NCBI GenBank assembly: GCA_001602955.1
Contig: LVAC01000002.1
Coordinates: 186,001-250,000 of the forward strand
Source of the DNA: Sulfurospirillum sp001602955
GTDB lineage: Bacteria > Campylobacterota > Campylobacteria > Campylobacterales > Sulfurospirillaceae
Length of the DNA stretch: 64,000 bases
Direction of reading: 5' to 3'
Below are positions 9,257-16,713 of the stretch, piece by piece; position 1 is the stretch's first letter; each line of letters begins with the position of its first letter. Position numbers and translations under genes: made by a program. Below the pieces are notes generated by a model. That model searched no databases and was not told the DNA's origin. It saw only the letters and a list, made by a program, of their open reading frames with translations.

Positions 9257-10282
9257 TTATCCTTTTGACGCGATAATATTCGTCACTTGTGACTTAATCG
9301 CATCATACGTAAACGCATCTTTAAAACTGCTGAGAAGTCCTCCGCTTGCGTTATGATGTCCGCCGCCGTTTGCAAGGTGTGCCGCCATCTTACTGACGTC
9401 GACTTTACCGTTGGAGCGTAGACTGATCGTCTTTTTCGAGGTAACGTCCATGAAAAAATCGAAATCGGGATTGGCGGTTAAAAAGTCGTTTCCGATAATC
9501 GAGACGTTTCCGATGTTGTACGTGAGAATCCCTTGGTACTCTTTGTAGGTGATGCGCATTTTCTCTTTAGCATTGCTTAGTAAAACGACGTTGTATGCGG
9601 AAACGAGATTGCTAAGCGTATCGTTTTTATCCGTTTGAAAAAAAGCTTTTTTCAAGCCGTGTACCGCATCGTCCAAGGCGATATGCGCACCCTCTTGCGT
9701 AAAAAAAGCCTGTGCATTGTGAAGAAGGTTGAAAATATAAGCGGTATTTTCGTGTGGAAACATCACTTTATTGACCTCTTTAGCACCGCTAACCATTCCC
9801 ATGCAGACTTTGCCGAGCTCAAAATGAGGGTCGTTTTCGAGCCAAATATCGACGGCATTGACGACATCGACGAAATGCGAAAGTTTTGCATCGTGACCGT
9901 AAATGGAACTAAAAAAATCGTAGGTAATTTTAGTGGCGCAACGCATGGAATCGAGGTAATACCATTCAAACGTTTCGGCGCATTCAAAGCCGGATTTATG
10001 ATGATCCAACAAGAGCAGTTGAATCTCTTTTTCGCAAATCGTGGCTTTAGATTCAAACTCCTTGGCCTGCTCCATCGTCAGGTTTAAATCGGTGATGAGA
10101 ATGACGTGTTTCTCGATGGAAGAAGCTTGGATAGATTCTAAGATTTGATTGAAGCATTCGTTGATTTCTTTGCCGTAGTTGGAATTATAAAATGCGATAG
10201 AATCAAAATAGCGTGCACTCACCATCTGACAACCGTAGCCGTCTAGGTCCGTATGCGAGAGGTGGTGGAGAAGATAATTCAT
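9257..10282 (-). CDS. DHH family phosphoesterase
   Basis: The DHH superfamily fold is shown by HTDLDGYGC (motif I, residues 10-18), LITDLNL (motif II), LLLDHHKSGF (the DHH signature, about residue 90) and the C-terminal DHHA1 glycine motif GGGHHNASGG. Members with this two-domain layout are oligoribonucleases or pAp phosphatases (NrnA-like), hydrolysing short RNA or nucleotide phosphates in a Mn-dependent way; the exact substrate is unknown. It starts 21 bases after flhA. The ribosome binding site AAGGA lies next to an ACATGTA word in the gap. Confidence 0.85.
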   Translation of the reverse strand: MNYLLHHLSHTDLDGYGCQMVSARYFDSIAFYNSNYGKEINECFNQILESIQASSIEKHVILITDLNLTMEQAKEFESKATICEKEIQLLLLDHHKSGFECAETFEWYYLDSMRCATKITYDFFSSIYGHDAKLSHFVDVVNAVDIWLENDPHFELGKVCMGMVSGAKEVNKVMFPHENTAYIFNLLHNAQAFFTQEGAHIALDDAVHGLKKAFFQTDKNDTLSNLVSAYNVVLLSNAKEKMRITYKEYQGILTYNIGNVSIIGNDFLTANPDFDFFMDVTSKKTISLRSNGKVDVSKMAAHLANGGGHHNASGGLLSSFKDAFTYDAIKSQVTNIIASKG

Positions 10283-10303
10283 AAAAATCCTTACATGTAA
10301 AGT

Positions 10304-12496
10304 TTAAAGTTTGTCGATTTCGATGGAACCCATCACCTCGAATTTTGAAGCCGAATCGATCTCGGCATGCGAAAGAACGACGATATCGAGACCGAACTTT
10401 TCAAAAATGTCCGATAACGATTTGCGAAGCATCGGATCGACGATGATAATGACCGGTGCGACGCCTTTATGCAAAAGCTTTCCCGCTTCGTCGCTGCAGA
10501 CTTTAACGAGCAAATTGATTTGACCGATGTTGAGCATCAAATCGCGCACGCCGTCGCGATCTTTTAGTGAATCTAACAGTTTTTGTTCGGTTGCGGCATT
10601 AAACGTTAAAAGCTTTAAAACGCCGTTTTCGTCTTTATACAGTTTCGTAATGACGCGGGCAAGCCGTGCGCGCACCTGTTCGACGATAATCGAGACGTTT
10701 TTCGTCACTTCGGCAATGTCGCTGATCGTCTCGATGATCGTGAGCAGATCTTTAATCGGAATTTTTTCATGCAACAAGGCTTTGAGCACTTTTTGAATTA
10801 AACCGATATTGGCAACTTTGAGACAATCTCCCACAACGACCGGATAATCTTTTTGGAGTTTATCGACGAGGCTTTGCACCTCTTGGCGCGTGAGCAACTC
10901 TTCGGAGTATTTTTTAATCAATTCGCTTAAATGCGTTGAAATAACGGTCGCTGGATCGACCGTCGTATAGCCTTTGATAATCGCGTCTTCTTTAATATTG
11001 GCGTCAATCCAAATCGCATCCAGTCCGAAAGCCGGCTCTTTGGTCGGGATACCTTGAACTTTATCGATGGTCAAGCCGCTGTCCATCGCCAAAAATTTAT
11101 CGGGATAGATTTCGCCGCTACCGATTTCGATGCCTTTTAATAAAAGTTGATAATGGTTCGGCGCAAGATGTAAGTTATCGCGGATACGAACTTGCGGGAT
11201 CAAATAACCAAAATCGGAGGCAATTTTGCGACGCATACTTTTCACGCGATCCAGAAGGTCTCCGCCTTGTGCGGGATCGGCTAATTTGATGAGTTGATAC
11301 CCCAAGTCAAGCTCTAAAATTTCCAATTTTAAAATATCGTTGAGCGTGTTTTCTTCTTCTTTGCGCAACTCTTCGGGACTTTTTTTCGGAGCTTGGGACG
11401 TTTGTGCCTTTGCTTCGGCTTCTTGCTTGGCTTTTTGCACGGCTGCGGGCGTGGATGCAAAAAAAGATTGTAGTGAAAAATGGCCGTCGTGCGTTTGTTT
11501 GATCAAGTACGCCAATCCTAAAAAGATCAATCCGACAAATGCGAGCGAAAGACTCGGAAGCCCTGGAACCAAGGCAAAAAGAACCAAAATAAAGCCGACG
11601 ATCGCCAAGGTTTTGTAGTCGCCGAAGAGTTGGTTGACCGCTCCGTCGGAAAAGCTCGATTCATCGGCTTTATTGGCGCGCGTGATGATAATACCCGTCG
11701 CGGTCGAGGTGATGAGTGCGGGAAGTTGGGAGACCAGACCGTCCCCGATCGTTAAAATCGTATACGTCGATGCACTGGTCGCCAAATCGAGTCCGTGTTG
11801 AAACGCTCCGATCAAAAAGCCGCCGATAATGTTAATGATCGTAATGATAATACCCGCAACCGCATCGCCTTTGACGAATTTACTCGAACCGTCCATCGCT
11901 CCGTAAAAATTGGCTTCTTGAATAATCTCTTCACGGCGTTTACGTGCGGCTTTTTCATCGATCAGTCCTGCATTAAGATCTGCATCGATTGCCATTTGTT
12001 TTCCGGGCATCGCATCTAGGGTAAAACGTGCCGCAACTTCCGCAACGCGGGTCGAACCTTTGGTAATAACCATAAAATTGATTAAAACGAGAATTGAAAA
12101 GACGATAACGCCGATAACGTAATTACCGCCGACGACGAATTGCCCGAAGCTAGAAATAATCTCGCTTACCGCGTCTGGTCCATGGTGTCCGTTGGTTAAA
12201 ATCATACGCGTCGTCGAAATGTTCAATGCCAAACGATAGAGCGTAATAATCAAAATAAGCGTCGGAAACGTTGTCAAATCGGTCGGTTTAGGGATATAAA
12301 GCGAAATTAGAATAATCAAAACGGAGATCGACAATGAAATAACAAGAAAAAAATCGAGTACGGGACTGGGAAGCGGAACGATGATAATCGCTAAAATCGC
12401 AACGATAAAAACGACAATCGTTAAGTCTTTCGACTTAATGATCGGTTCTAAATACGGGATAATACGCCTGAGCAACTCATTTTGATTTTTTGCCAA
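10304..12496 (-). CDS. flhA: Flagellar export gate protein FlhA
   Basis: FlhA is the large export-gate subunit of the flagellar type III secretion system in the inner membrane. The 730 residues comprise about eight transmembrane helices in the first half, the FHIPEP signature region RVAEVAARFTLDAMPGKQMAIDADLNAG (about 148-175), and a cytoplasmic C-terminal domain after about residue 370. It follows the rrf2 gene by 9 bases. In Campylobacter, flhA similarly sits by rrf2 and rpsO as I recall. No other flagellar genes are present in the window. Confidence 0.97.
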   Translation of the reverse strand: MAKNQNELLRRIIPYLEPIIKSKDLTIVVFIVAILAIIIVPLPSPVLDFFLVISLSISVLIILISLYIPKPTDLTTFPTLILIITLYRLALNISTTRMILTNGHHGPDAVSEIISSFGQFVVGGNYVIGVIVFSILVLINFMVITKGSTRVAEVAARFTLDAMPGKQMAIDADLNAGLIDEKAARKRREEIIQEANFYGAMDGSSKFVKGDAVAGIIITIINIIGGFLIGAFQHGLDLATSASTYTILTIGDGLVSQLPALITSTATGIIITRANKADESSFSDGAVNQLFGDYKTLAIVGFILVLFALVPGLPSLSLAFVGLIFLGLAYLIKQTHDGHFSLQSFFASTPAAVQKAKQEAEAKAQTSQAPKKSPEELRKEEENTLNDILKLEILELDLGYQLIKLADPAQGGDLLDRVKSMRRKIASDFGYLIPQVRIRDNLHLAPNHYQLLLKGIEIGSGEIYPDKFLAMDSGLTIDKVQGIPTKEPAFGLDAIWIDANIKEDAIIKGYTTVDPATVISTHLSELIKKYSEELLTRQEVQSLVDKLQKDYPVVVGDCLKVANIGLIQKVLKALLHEKIPIKDLLTIIETISDIAEVTKNVSIIVEQVRARLARVITKLYKDENGVLKLLTFNAATEQKLLDSLKDRDGVRDLMLNIGQINLLVKVCSDEAGKLLHKGVAPVIIIVDPMLRKSLSDIFEKFGLDIVVLSHAEIDSASKFEVMGSIEIDKL

Positions 12497-12505
12497 TAAA
12501 GACCT

Positions 12506-12910
12506 CTAAATTTCGATAATATCTTTAAGTGTCATATTATCCAAAAAATGGTCAATTTTTGATTGAAGTCTATTTAAGATCGGCCAAACGCGGCAAAAAT
12601 CACCTTTGCCTCCGGGGCATTTTTGCGATGACGGAGAACATTCGAAGACAACGGTTTGTTTTTTTTCGGCACATTCGACAATGGCTTTGAGCGTTAATTC
12701 ATCCGGTTTTTTTGCCAGCATAAAACCGCCGTGAGCACCTTTAAAAGAGCTTAAAATATTTTCTTTGGCAAGAGATTGGAGGATTTTGGCTAAGAAGCTT
12801 TTGGAAATACCTAATTGGTTTGAGAGCGTATCGACGTCTTGCGGCGAGTTTTTTTGTGCAATAATAATCAGTGACAATAGAGCGTATTCGCTAGCTTTGG
12901 TTAAGAGCAT
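12506..12910 (-). CDS. Rrf2 family regulator with Fe-S-type cysteines
   Basis: A 134-residue winged-helix regulator of the Rrf2 family (relatives IscR, NsrR, RsrR). The helix-turn-helix is NQLGISKSFLAKILQSLAKENILSSFKGAHGGF. Three cysteines lie in ECSPSSQKCPGGKGDFC (spacing C-x6-C-x7-C, about residues 90-105), the usual position of the 2Fe-2S or 4Fe-4S ligands, so it probably senses iron-sulfur status, NO or redox. It is the first gene of the operon with flhA and is divergent from rpsO. Compare the cysteine-free Rrf2 protein at 47386. Confidence 0.88.
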   Translation of the reverse strand: MLLTKASEYALLSLIIIAQKNSPQDVDTLSNQLGISKSFLAKILQSLAKENILSSFKGAHGGFMLAKKPDELTLKAIVECAEKKQTVVFECSPSSQKCPGGKGDFCRVWPILNRLQSKIDHFLDNMTLKDIIEI

Positions 12911-13028
12911 CCATGCATCCTCGGTTTTCTTTAATTAAGAGAAATATTGTACTAAATAAACGTTAGAGTTAGCTTTAATTCATAAGATAATTCGTATGCG
13001 TTGCCTCAAAATGTTACGGAAGGGTTTA

Positions 13029-13057
13029 TTGACAATTTTCGTTCTTTAAGATACAAT
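13029..13057 (+). promoter_or_regulatory. Sigma-70 promoter of rpsO
   Basis: TTGACA (13029-13034), a 17-base spacer and TACAAT (13052-13057) form a near-consensus promoter 45 bases before the rpsO start codon. A strong AGGAGGT ribosome binding site follows at about 13093. Confidence 0.82.
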
Positions 13058-13102
13058 TTCAGGCTTTTGAAAAGCAACTAAATTACCAATCAGGAGGTCG
13101 TT

Positions 13103-13375
13103 ATGGCTTTAGGTTCGGCGGAAAAACAAGTTATTGTTTCACAATTCGGTAGAAAAGAGGGTGACACAGGTTCACCGGAGGTTCAAATTGCGCTTCTTTC
13201 AAAAAGAATCAGCGATTTAACGGAACACCTTAAACTTAATGCGAAAGATCACTCTTCACGCCTTGGTCTCTTAAAACTTGTCGGACAAAGAAAACGTTTA
13301 ATGCAATACCTTAAACGTAAAGATTTTGCTACGTACAGCAAAGTTATTAAAGAACTTTCTATCCGCGACAAATAA
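13103..13375 (+). CDS. rpsO: 30S ribosomal protein S15
   Basis: The 90-residue product is a full-length S15, which binds 16S rRNA early in 30S assembly. Clear motifs are DTGSPEVQIALLSKRI, LTEHL, KDHSSRLGLLKLVGQRKRLMQYLK. It has its own strong promoter and an excellent AGGAGGT ribosome binding site, and is followed by a factor-independent terminator, so it is monocistronic. Confidence 0.98.
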   Translation: MALGSAEKQVIVSQFGRKEGDTGSPEVQIALLSKRISDLTEHLKLNAKDHSSRLGLLKLVGQRKRLMQYLKRKDFATYSKVIKELSIRDK

Positions 13376-13393
13376 TATCGTTTGTCCTTCCGT

Positions 13394-13432
13394 GCCGAGA
13401 TAGCATTTTTTGCTATACTCGGCTTTTTTTTT
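13394..13432 (+). terminator. rpsO terminator
   Basis: GCCGAG-ATAGC pairs with GCTAT-A-CTCGGC around a TTTTTT-containing loop, followed directly by a run of nine T residues. It lies 19 bases after the rpsO stop. Confidence 0.9.
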
Positions 13433-13515
13433 GCCCCGTTTTTCCCTTTACTCCCTCTTCTTTACCGATACCGCAATAGTTTACAACAGCATTCTTTGGA
13501 CTCTTTTGTTGATAA

Positions 13516-13539
13516 TTTTATACGGTTTAACGTATAAAA
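13516..13539. promoter_or_regulatory. Perfect inverted repeat in the AT-rich gap, possible operator
   Basis: TTTTATACG and CGTATAAAA form a perfect nine-base inverted repeat around six bases (GTTTAA). It sits in the otherwise unremarkable AT-rich stretch 13433-13689, which also has a TATAAT at 13656-13661 upstream of the small helix-turn-helix gene. It could be that protein's operator; this is inference from proximity and symmetry. Confidence 0.45.
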
Positions 13540-13689
13540 TATATATTTAATGTATAAAAAATAAAAAAATTAGATATTTATGTCAAATTTTATTATAAAT
13601 ATATACTAAAACATCATTTTTAAGATATAATAACTTATAAAATATCCTATTTATGTATAATTAATCCGGTATTGGTTAGAATCGTATAC

Positions 13690-13935
13690 ATGAAAACAAA
13701 CGATATTTTTAATCTGCTTCATAATGCTGTCGAATCGAAGTATTTGGGAAAGAAGATTTCTCAGCGTGAAATGGCGGATAAACTCGGCGTATCGATGCGA
13801 ACGTATCAAGATTGGAGATTAGGTAACTCCATGCCTCAAGCGGCTTTAGCGATTTTTAAAATGCTAGGCGAGCTTGATGAAGACGATGCGATCAGATTGA
13901 TTAAACGTATTGTTAAAGATTCAAAGGATGCATGA
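13690..13935 (+). CDS. Small helix-turn-helix (XRE/Cro-like) protein
   Basis: An 81-residue DNA-binding protein. The HTH core is KISQREMADKLGVSMRTYQDWRLGNSMP (about residues 22-50), an XRE-type helix-turn-helix with a C-terminal helical tail. ATG 13690 is used; a TTG six codons upstream is open but adds nothing recognisable, and neither has a strong ribosome binding site. Its stop overlaps the next small ORF (ATGATGA), so the pair is translationally coupled. Targets are unknown; an inverted repeat 150 bases upstream is a candidate operator. Confidence 0.75.
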   Translation: MKTNDIFNLLHNAVESKYLGKKISQREMADKLGVSMRTYQDWRLGNSMPQAALAIFKMLGELDEDDAIRLIKRIVKDSKDA

Positions 13936-14105
13936 TGAGCACGCTCTCTCAAAATGAACGCAAAGCACTCAACGATATTTTCACGGCTATGACCGAAAAA
14001 GAGACATTCTTTTCCCGTCTTAAAGAGAGCAAAGGCGAATTGAAACATTTTTTTAGATTGATTTTTATGCGCCATAAAAAACGTATTAAACACCCCGTTC
14101 GATAA
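13935..14105 (+). CDS. Small basic protein coupled to the HTH gene
   Basis: A 56-codon ORF starting at ATG 13935 (or the adjacent ATG 13932), overlapping the stop of the HTH gene. The product is rich in Lys/Arg/Phe, with ERKALNDIFTAM, ETFFSRLKESKGEL and a very basic C-terminus MRHKKRIKHPVR. It is not recognised. Coupling and the host-like codon use support a real gene; a toxin/antitoxin-like or accessory role for the HTH protein is possible but unsupported. Confidence 0.55.
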   Translation: MSTLSQNERKALNDIFTAMTEKETFFSRLKESKGELKHFFRLIFMRHKKRIKHPVR

Positions 14106-14341
14106 ACCCCTTTTTCGTTTCTTTCCTTCTCGCACGTTTGGTATGCGAGCATATTCACTCTTGTTTTAGCATATAGGTACTATTTAGATGGTAATTGTCA
14201 TCACAACATGTTTGGTCATAACTATGCAATTTTTACATATTGAGTCTAAATCACCTAGTTTTTTATAAAAAATAATACTTTTCATTATAATTTTTAAGGT
14301 TATGACGAATACCATATTACTGTTATATCACAGACAATCAA

Positions 14342-14491
14342 ATGTATGTTGTGTTACTCAAAAAGGGGCATCATAAGAGGTATGTACGTGTCTGGCAGTG
14401 TTCCATGTTAAGGCGTTTTGTTTCAAAACTACGTAAACCTTGGCATTCCACTATTTCAGTTTTAGCCCCGTTGGTGGGAATTATGCGTTAA
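14342..14491 (+). other. attC-like imperfect hairpin region overlapping a 49-codon ORF
   Basis: This stretch ends with AGCCCCGTTGGTGGG followed by ATTATGCGTTA, which resembles the 3' half of integron attC sites (for example AGCCCC-N3-GGCGGG-CGTTA in Vibrio repeats). TGGCATTCCAC upstream can pair imperfectly, with bulges, to GTGGGAATTATGC. The same bases carry a 49-codon ORF for a very basic peptide (MYVVLLKKGHHKRYVRVWQC...PLVGIMR). No integrase gene of the IntI type is in the window. The call is tentative: it may be a solo attC-like remnant, a small gene, or neither. The rest of 14106-14341 is AT-rich with no visible gene. Confidence 0.3.
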
Positions 14492-14541
14492 AGCTTTAGT
14501 TTTACATGTAAAGAATGAAATAACACCAAAGGAGGCAAATT

Positions 14542-14613
14542 ATGGGCTTTATCACAAGGTGGCGTGAGATAGAAAAAATGACATCGGAAACCAAATCTCA
14601 GGAGGTCATATGA
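14542..14613 (+). CDS. Micro-ORF 1 (23 codons) of module A
   Basis: A 23-codon ORF beginning MGFITRWREIEK. It has an ideal AAAGGAGG ribosome binding site six bases before the ATG. Its stop overlaps the next micro-ORF start (ATATGA), and its 3' end contains that ORF's GGAGG. Function unknown. A degenerate counterpart reading IKWWRK without a start codon lies before module B at about 15850. The arrangement suggests a translational relay rather than a random ORF. Confidence 0.45.
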   Translation: MGFITRWREIEKMTSETKSQEVI

Positions 14614-14672
14614 GACGACATAAATGGTTACAAAGGCTTGTAAAACCTTTACATGTAAAGGTTATGAGATGA
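14610..14672 (+). CDS. Micro-ORF 2 (20 codons), conserved LHVK leader of module A
   Basis: A 20-codon ORF with GGAGG just upstream and an ATGA overlap with the exported-protein gene at 14669. The peptide has the pattern W-L-Q-x-x-V-K-x-L-H-V-K, shared at 10 of 20 positions with the equally long ORF before module B (15899-15961). The LHVK codons are the ACATGTA word. This is most simply a leader peptide that couples translation of the downstream gene. An alternative frame from 14624 would instead extend the exported protein by 15 residues. Confidence 0.5.
   Translation: MRRHKWLQRLVKPLHVKVMR
14644..14663. repeat. 20-base perfect palindrome covering the ribosome binding site
   Basis: AACCTTTACATGTAAAGGTT is a perfect 20-base palindrome centred on ACATGT. 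Its right half contains the AAAGG ribosome binding site of the gene starting at 14669. The equivalent place before module B carries the 14-base palindrome CTTTACATGTAAAG at 15936-15949, also feeding the ribosome binding site. It could be an operator or a translational switch. Confidence 0.7.
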
Positions 14673-15631
14673 AAAATATACTTGTAAGAGTTTTAATTTT
14701 TATCAGCTTATATATGGGGCTTTATGCAGACAATGGTTCAAAAAATCAGCCCGATTATCAGGATACGTGGTATCGTTTATACGATGCAAAGCATCATGTA
14801 TTCGATATGTTCTATTCAAACGAAGAGTTTTGGAAAGATGAACCTGTGGTTATCATCATCAAAGATAATTTTAATGGAAGTGACGGAGACGGAATTGCAG
14901 AGGGTTTTTTTAGTCAAAAAAAACGTGAAATCCTTATTAGTACAGACAAAATAAATGTCAATCGTCGTATTTATACTGATAAAAAAACCAAAAAGGTACT
15001 TCAACAAAGAGTTGTTGATGGCTATACTGCTTGGAATGGTAGAGTTGAATCAGGAATAAAACTACCTACAGGCACTCTTTTTACTCTGAATTGGAGTGAG
15101 AATGCATTTTTTCAATTAAAAAAATTATATCCAGAAAAATCATGGAATGGAAATTTTTTTGGAGAAAGTAGTATCTGCGAGCCAATGTCTCATAGCATAC
15201 GATTTATAAACGACAGCAATGAAATAATTTGGGAAAAATCTGTTGTCCGTTACTATTTTCAAAATGAAGAAACGCCTGAAGCTGAAAAACATAATAAATA
15301 CTCAGATTTTTTGTGTATTTACGAAAAACAATTTTTAAGCCATGGTGGAGGAAGGTTGTCATTTATTCTAACAGATAATACTATCTTGGTCAGCGATTAT
15401 CCTTTTACTTATATCGTTCGCTTAAATCTCAAGGATGGTTCAACAGGAGATTTACCCAATAACTTAAAAGTGATAGACCAAAATGAAGTTGTAAAAGCTA
15501 AAGAGAAATTTATTCCATTATTACATAAGTTTGATGATACAAAAGAAAAGTGGACAGACGACAACGTGGACAAACTCTTAAGAATATTTGCTGAGTATTT
15601 TTTTAATCATCCAAAAGGAGATAACAAATGA
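14669..15631 (+). CDS. Exported protein of unknown function, module A
   Basis: Not recognised. The 320-residue product begins with a signal peptide (MKNILVRVLIFISLYMGLYA, cleavage after about residue 20). A segment NFNGSDGDGIAEGFF resembles an acidic calcium-binding loop. Two cysteines (about residues 173 and 228) could form a periplasmic disulfide. ATG 14669 is chosen because it follows an AAAGG site and overlaps the micro-ORF 2 stop; an in-frame ATG at 14624 exists, and its 15-residue extension (MVT.A...FTCKG) is mirrored in module B. Its base composition is visibly more AT-rich than flanking housekeeping genes, consistent with transfer. The next ORF starts inside its stop codon (ATGA). Confidence 0.75.
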   Translation: MKNILVRVLIFISLYMGLYADNGSKNQPDYQDTWYRLYDAKHHVFDMFYSNEEFWKDEPVVIIIKDNFNGSDGDGIAEGFFSQKKREILISTDKINVNRRIYTDKKTKKVLQQRVVDGYTAWNGRVESGIKLPTGTLFTLNWSENAFFQLKKLYPEKSWNGNFFGESSICEPMSHSIRFINDSNEIIWEKSVVRYYFQNEETPEAEKHNKYSDFLCIYEKQFLSHGGGRLSFILTDNTILVSDYPFTYIVRLNLKDGSTGDLPNNLKVIDQNEVVKAKEKFIPLLHKFDDTKEKWTDDNVDKLLRIFAEYFFNHPKGDNK

Positions 15632-15846
15632 ATTGGTCGTACGAAAAACTAAAAGCACTCTATGCTCTTGGCGTAGGATATGGAACAGAGAGCACTAAAA
15701 CACCCTATGCAATAACTGTTGCCGCTACTAAAAATCCAACTACAGGTTCATTCTGGGGTGGTACGCCACTAAGAATAGGGGTCAGGTCTAAACTTTTAAC
15801 TTTTTTACATGTAAATCTTTTTCAATGCAAAAAGCTTTACATGTAA
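15628..15846 (+). CDS. Short coupled ORF of module A, probably truncated
   Basis: A 72-codon ORF begins within the stop of the preceding gene, behind AAAGGAG. The first 50 residues (MNWSYEKLKALYALGVGYGTES... through GGTPLRIG) look like a protein N-terminus. From about 15778 the frame runs through GGGGTCAGGTCT and then the long ACATGT hairpin, which supplies the last 20 residues. The likely reading is a gene whose 3' part was replaced by repeat DNA. The GGGGTCAGGTCT string is reminiscent of ends found near REP-associated elements, but that is memory, not proof. Function unknown. Confidence 0.5.
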   Translation: MNWSYEKLKALYALGVGYGTESTKTPYAITVAATKNPTTGSFWGGTPLRIGVRSKLLTFLHVNLFQCKKLYM

Positions 15847-15847
15847 A
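15804..15847. repeat. 19-base inverted repeat built from two TTTACATGTAAA words
   Basis: The arms 15804-15822 and 15829-15847 match at 18 of 19 positions around a CAATGC loop. Each arm contains the palindrome TTTACATGTAAA. The hairpin could act as a terminator between modules A and B, though no long T run follows it. Confidence 0.8.
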
Positions 15848-15898
15848 GAATCAAATGGTGGCGTAAGTCGGGTTAGAGAACTGAAATAAGGAGAGGCA

Positions 15899-15961
15899 AT
15901 GAAAGAAAATCAATGGTTACAAGGGCAAGTGAAATCTTTACATGTAAAGGAAGAAAAATGA
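15899..15961 (+). CDS. Micro-ORF 2 (20 codons) of module B
   Basis: A 20-codon ORF behind AAGGAG, ending in ATGA overlap with the exported-protein gene at 15958. It is the counterpart of 14610-14672: same length, same overlap, same WLQ..VK.LHVK pattern, with a GTA/GTG synonymous change at the conserved valine. Function unknown; a coupling leader is the simplest view. Confidence 0.5.
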   Translation: MKENQWLQGQVKSLHVKEEK

Positions 15962-16713
15962 AAAGGTTACTCTTCGTTGGTGTGCTTTTAATGGCTAACA
16001 CGCTATTACAAGCAGATGCTTATTTGCTTGTAATGAGCAAAGATGACAAATTGTGTCAAAACATCACCGCAATGTTCAATGAAGATCTTTTTAAACACAA
16101 AGAAGTGCGCTTGAAAGACCATAAAGAGTTTAATGCGGTAGTGTGGGATAAAGAGTTTGAGTTTTATTACTCAGGAGAAGAAAAGCCTATTAATATGCCA
16201 CGGTGTGATAATGAGCAATCTTTGGGATGTAAAAATGCCATCTTTGATATTAACAATGACGGCAAAGATGAGCTTGTAGCCTATCTGGATGAACGTTTAT
16301 ATGGAACGGCTAGTTACAACGAAATCGACTATGCACCACAAGAAGAAAATGGTTCTTTAAAATTCAGAAATAGCAAAAGCATTTCTGTAGGTTTTTATAA
16401 GGGACAAATACGTAATTACAAAGAGTTCCCTGTTCAAAAGGTACATAATGATGGGTTTAAACAGTATGTTTCCCCCAGTTCATTTGTTTTACTCCGTCCG
16501 TTTAAAGTTGCCGATACTTTTTACATCGCTACATTTTTTAACACATACGGAAGAAATAATTGGGATGCTTATGAATATAACAGTAAAAACCTGAACGATA
16601 ACAATATGGTCTCCATTAGCAAATATGACGCAAACAATGAACAGCATGACCTATGCTACATGATACGTGTATTTACCAGTCCAACCTTCACTAAAACAAA
16701 AAAGGCTAAATAA
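15958..16713 (+). CDS. Exported protein of unknown function, module B
   Basis: Not recognised. The 251-residue product has a signal peptide (MKRLLFVGVLLMANTLLQADA, about 20 residues). FDINNDGKDELVAYLDE is an FG-GAP/EF-hand-like calcium loop, and four cysteines (KLC, PRC, GCK, DLC) suggest two disulfides in the periplasm. It shares with module A the leader, the 45-base in-frame extension and general style, but the mature sequences are not obviously homologous by eye. A periplasmic immunity- or inhibitor-type role is conceivable; there is no direct evidence. The stop overlaps the next ATG (TAATG). Confidence 0.75.
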   Translation: MKRLLFVGVLLMANTLLQADAYLLVMSKDDKLCQNITAMFNEDLFKHKEVRLKDHKEFNAVVWDKEFEFYYSGEEKPINMPRCDNEQSLGCKNAIFDINNDGKDELVAYLDERLYGTASYNEIDYAPQEENGSLKFRNSKSISVGFYKGQIRNYKEFPVQKVHNDGFKQYVSPSSFVLLRPFKVADTFYIATFFNTYGRNNWDAYEYNSKNLNDNNMVSISKYDANNEQHDLCYMIRVFTSPTFTKTKKAK

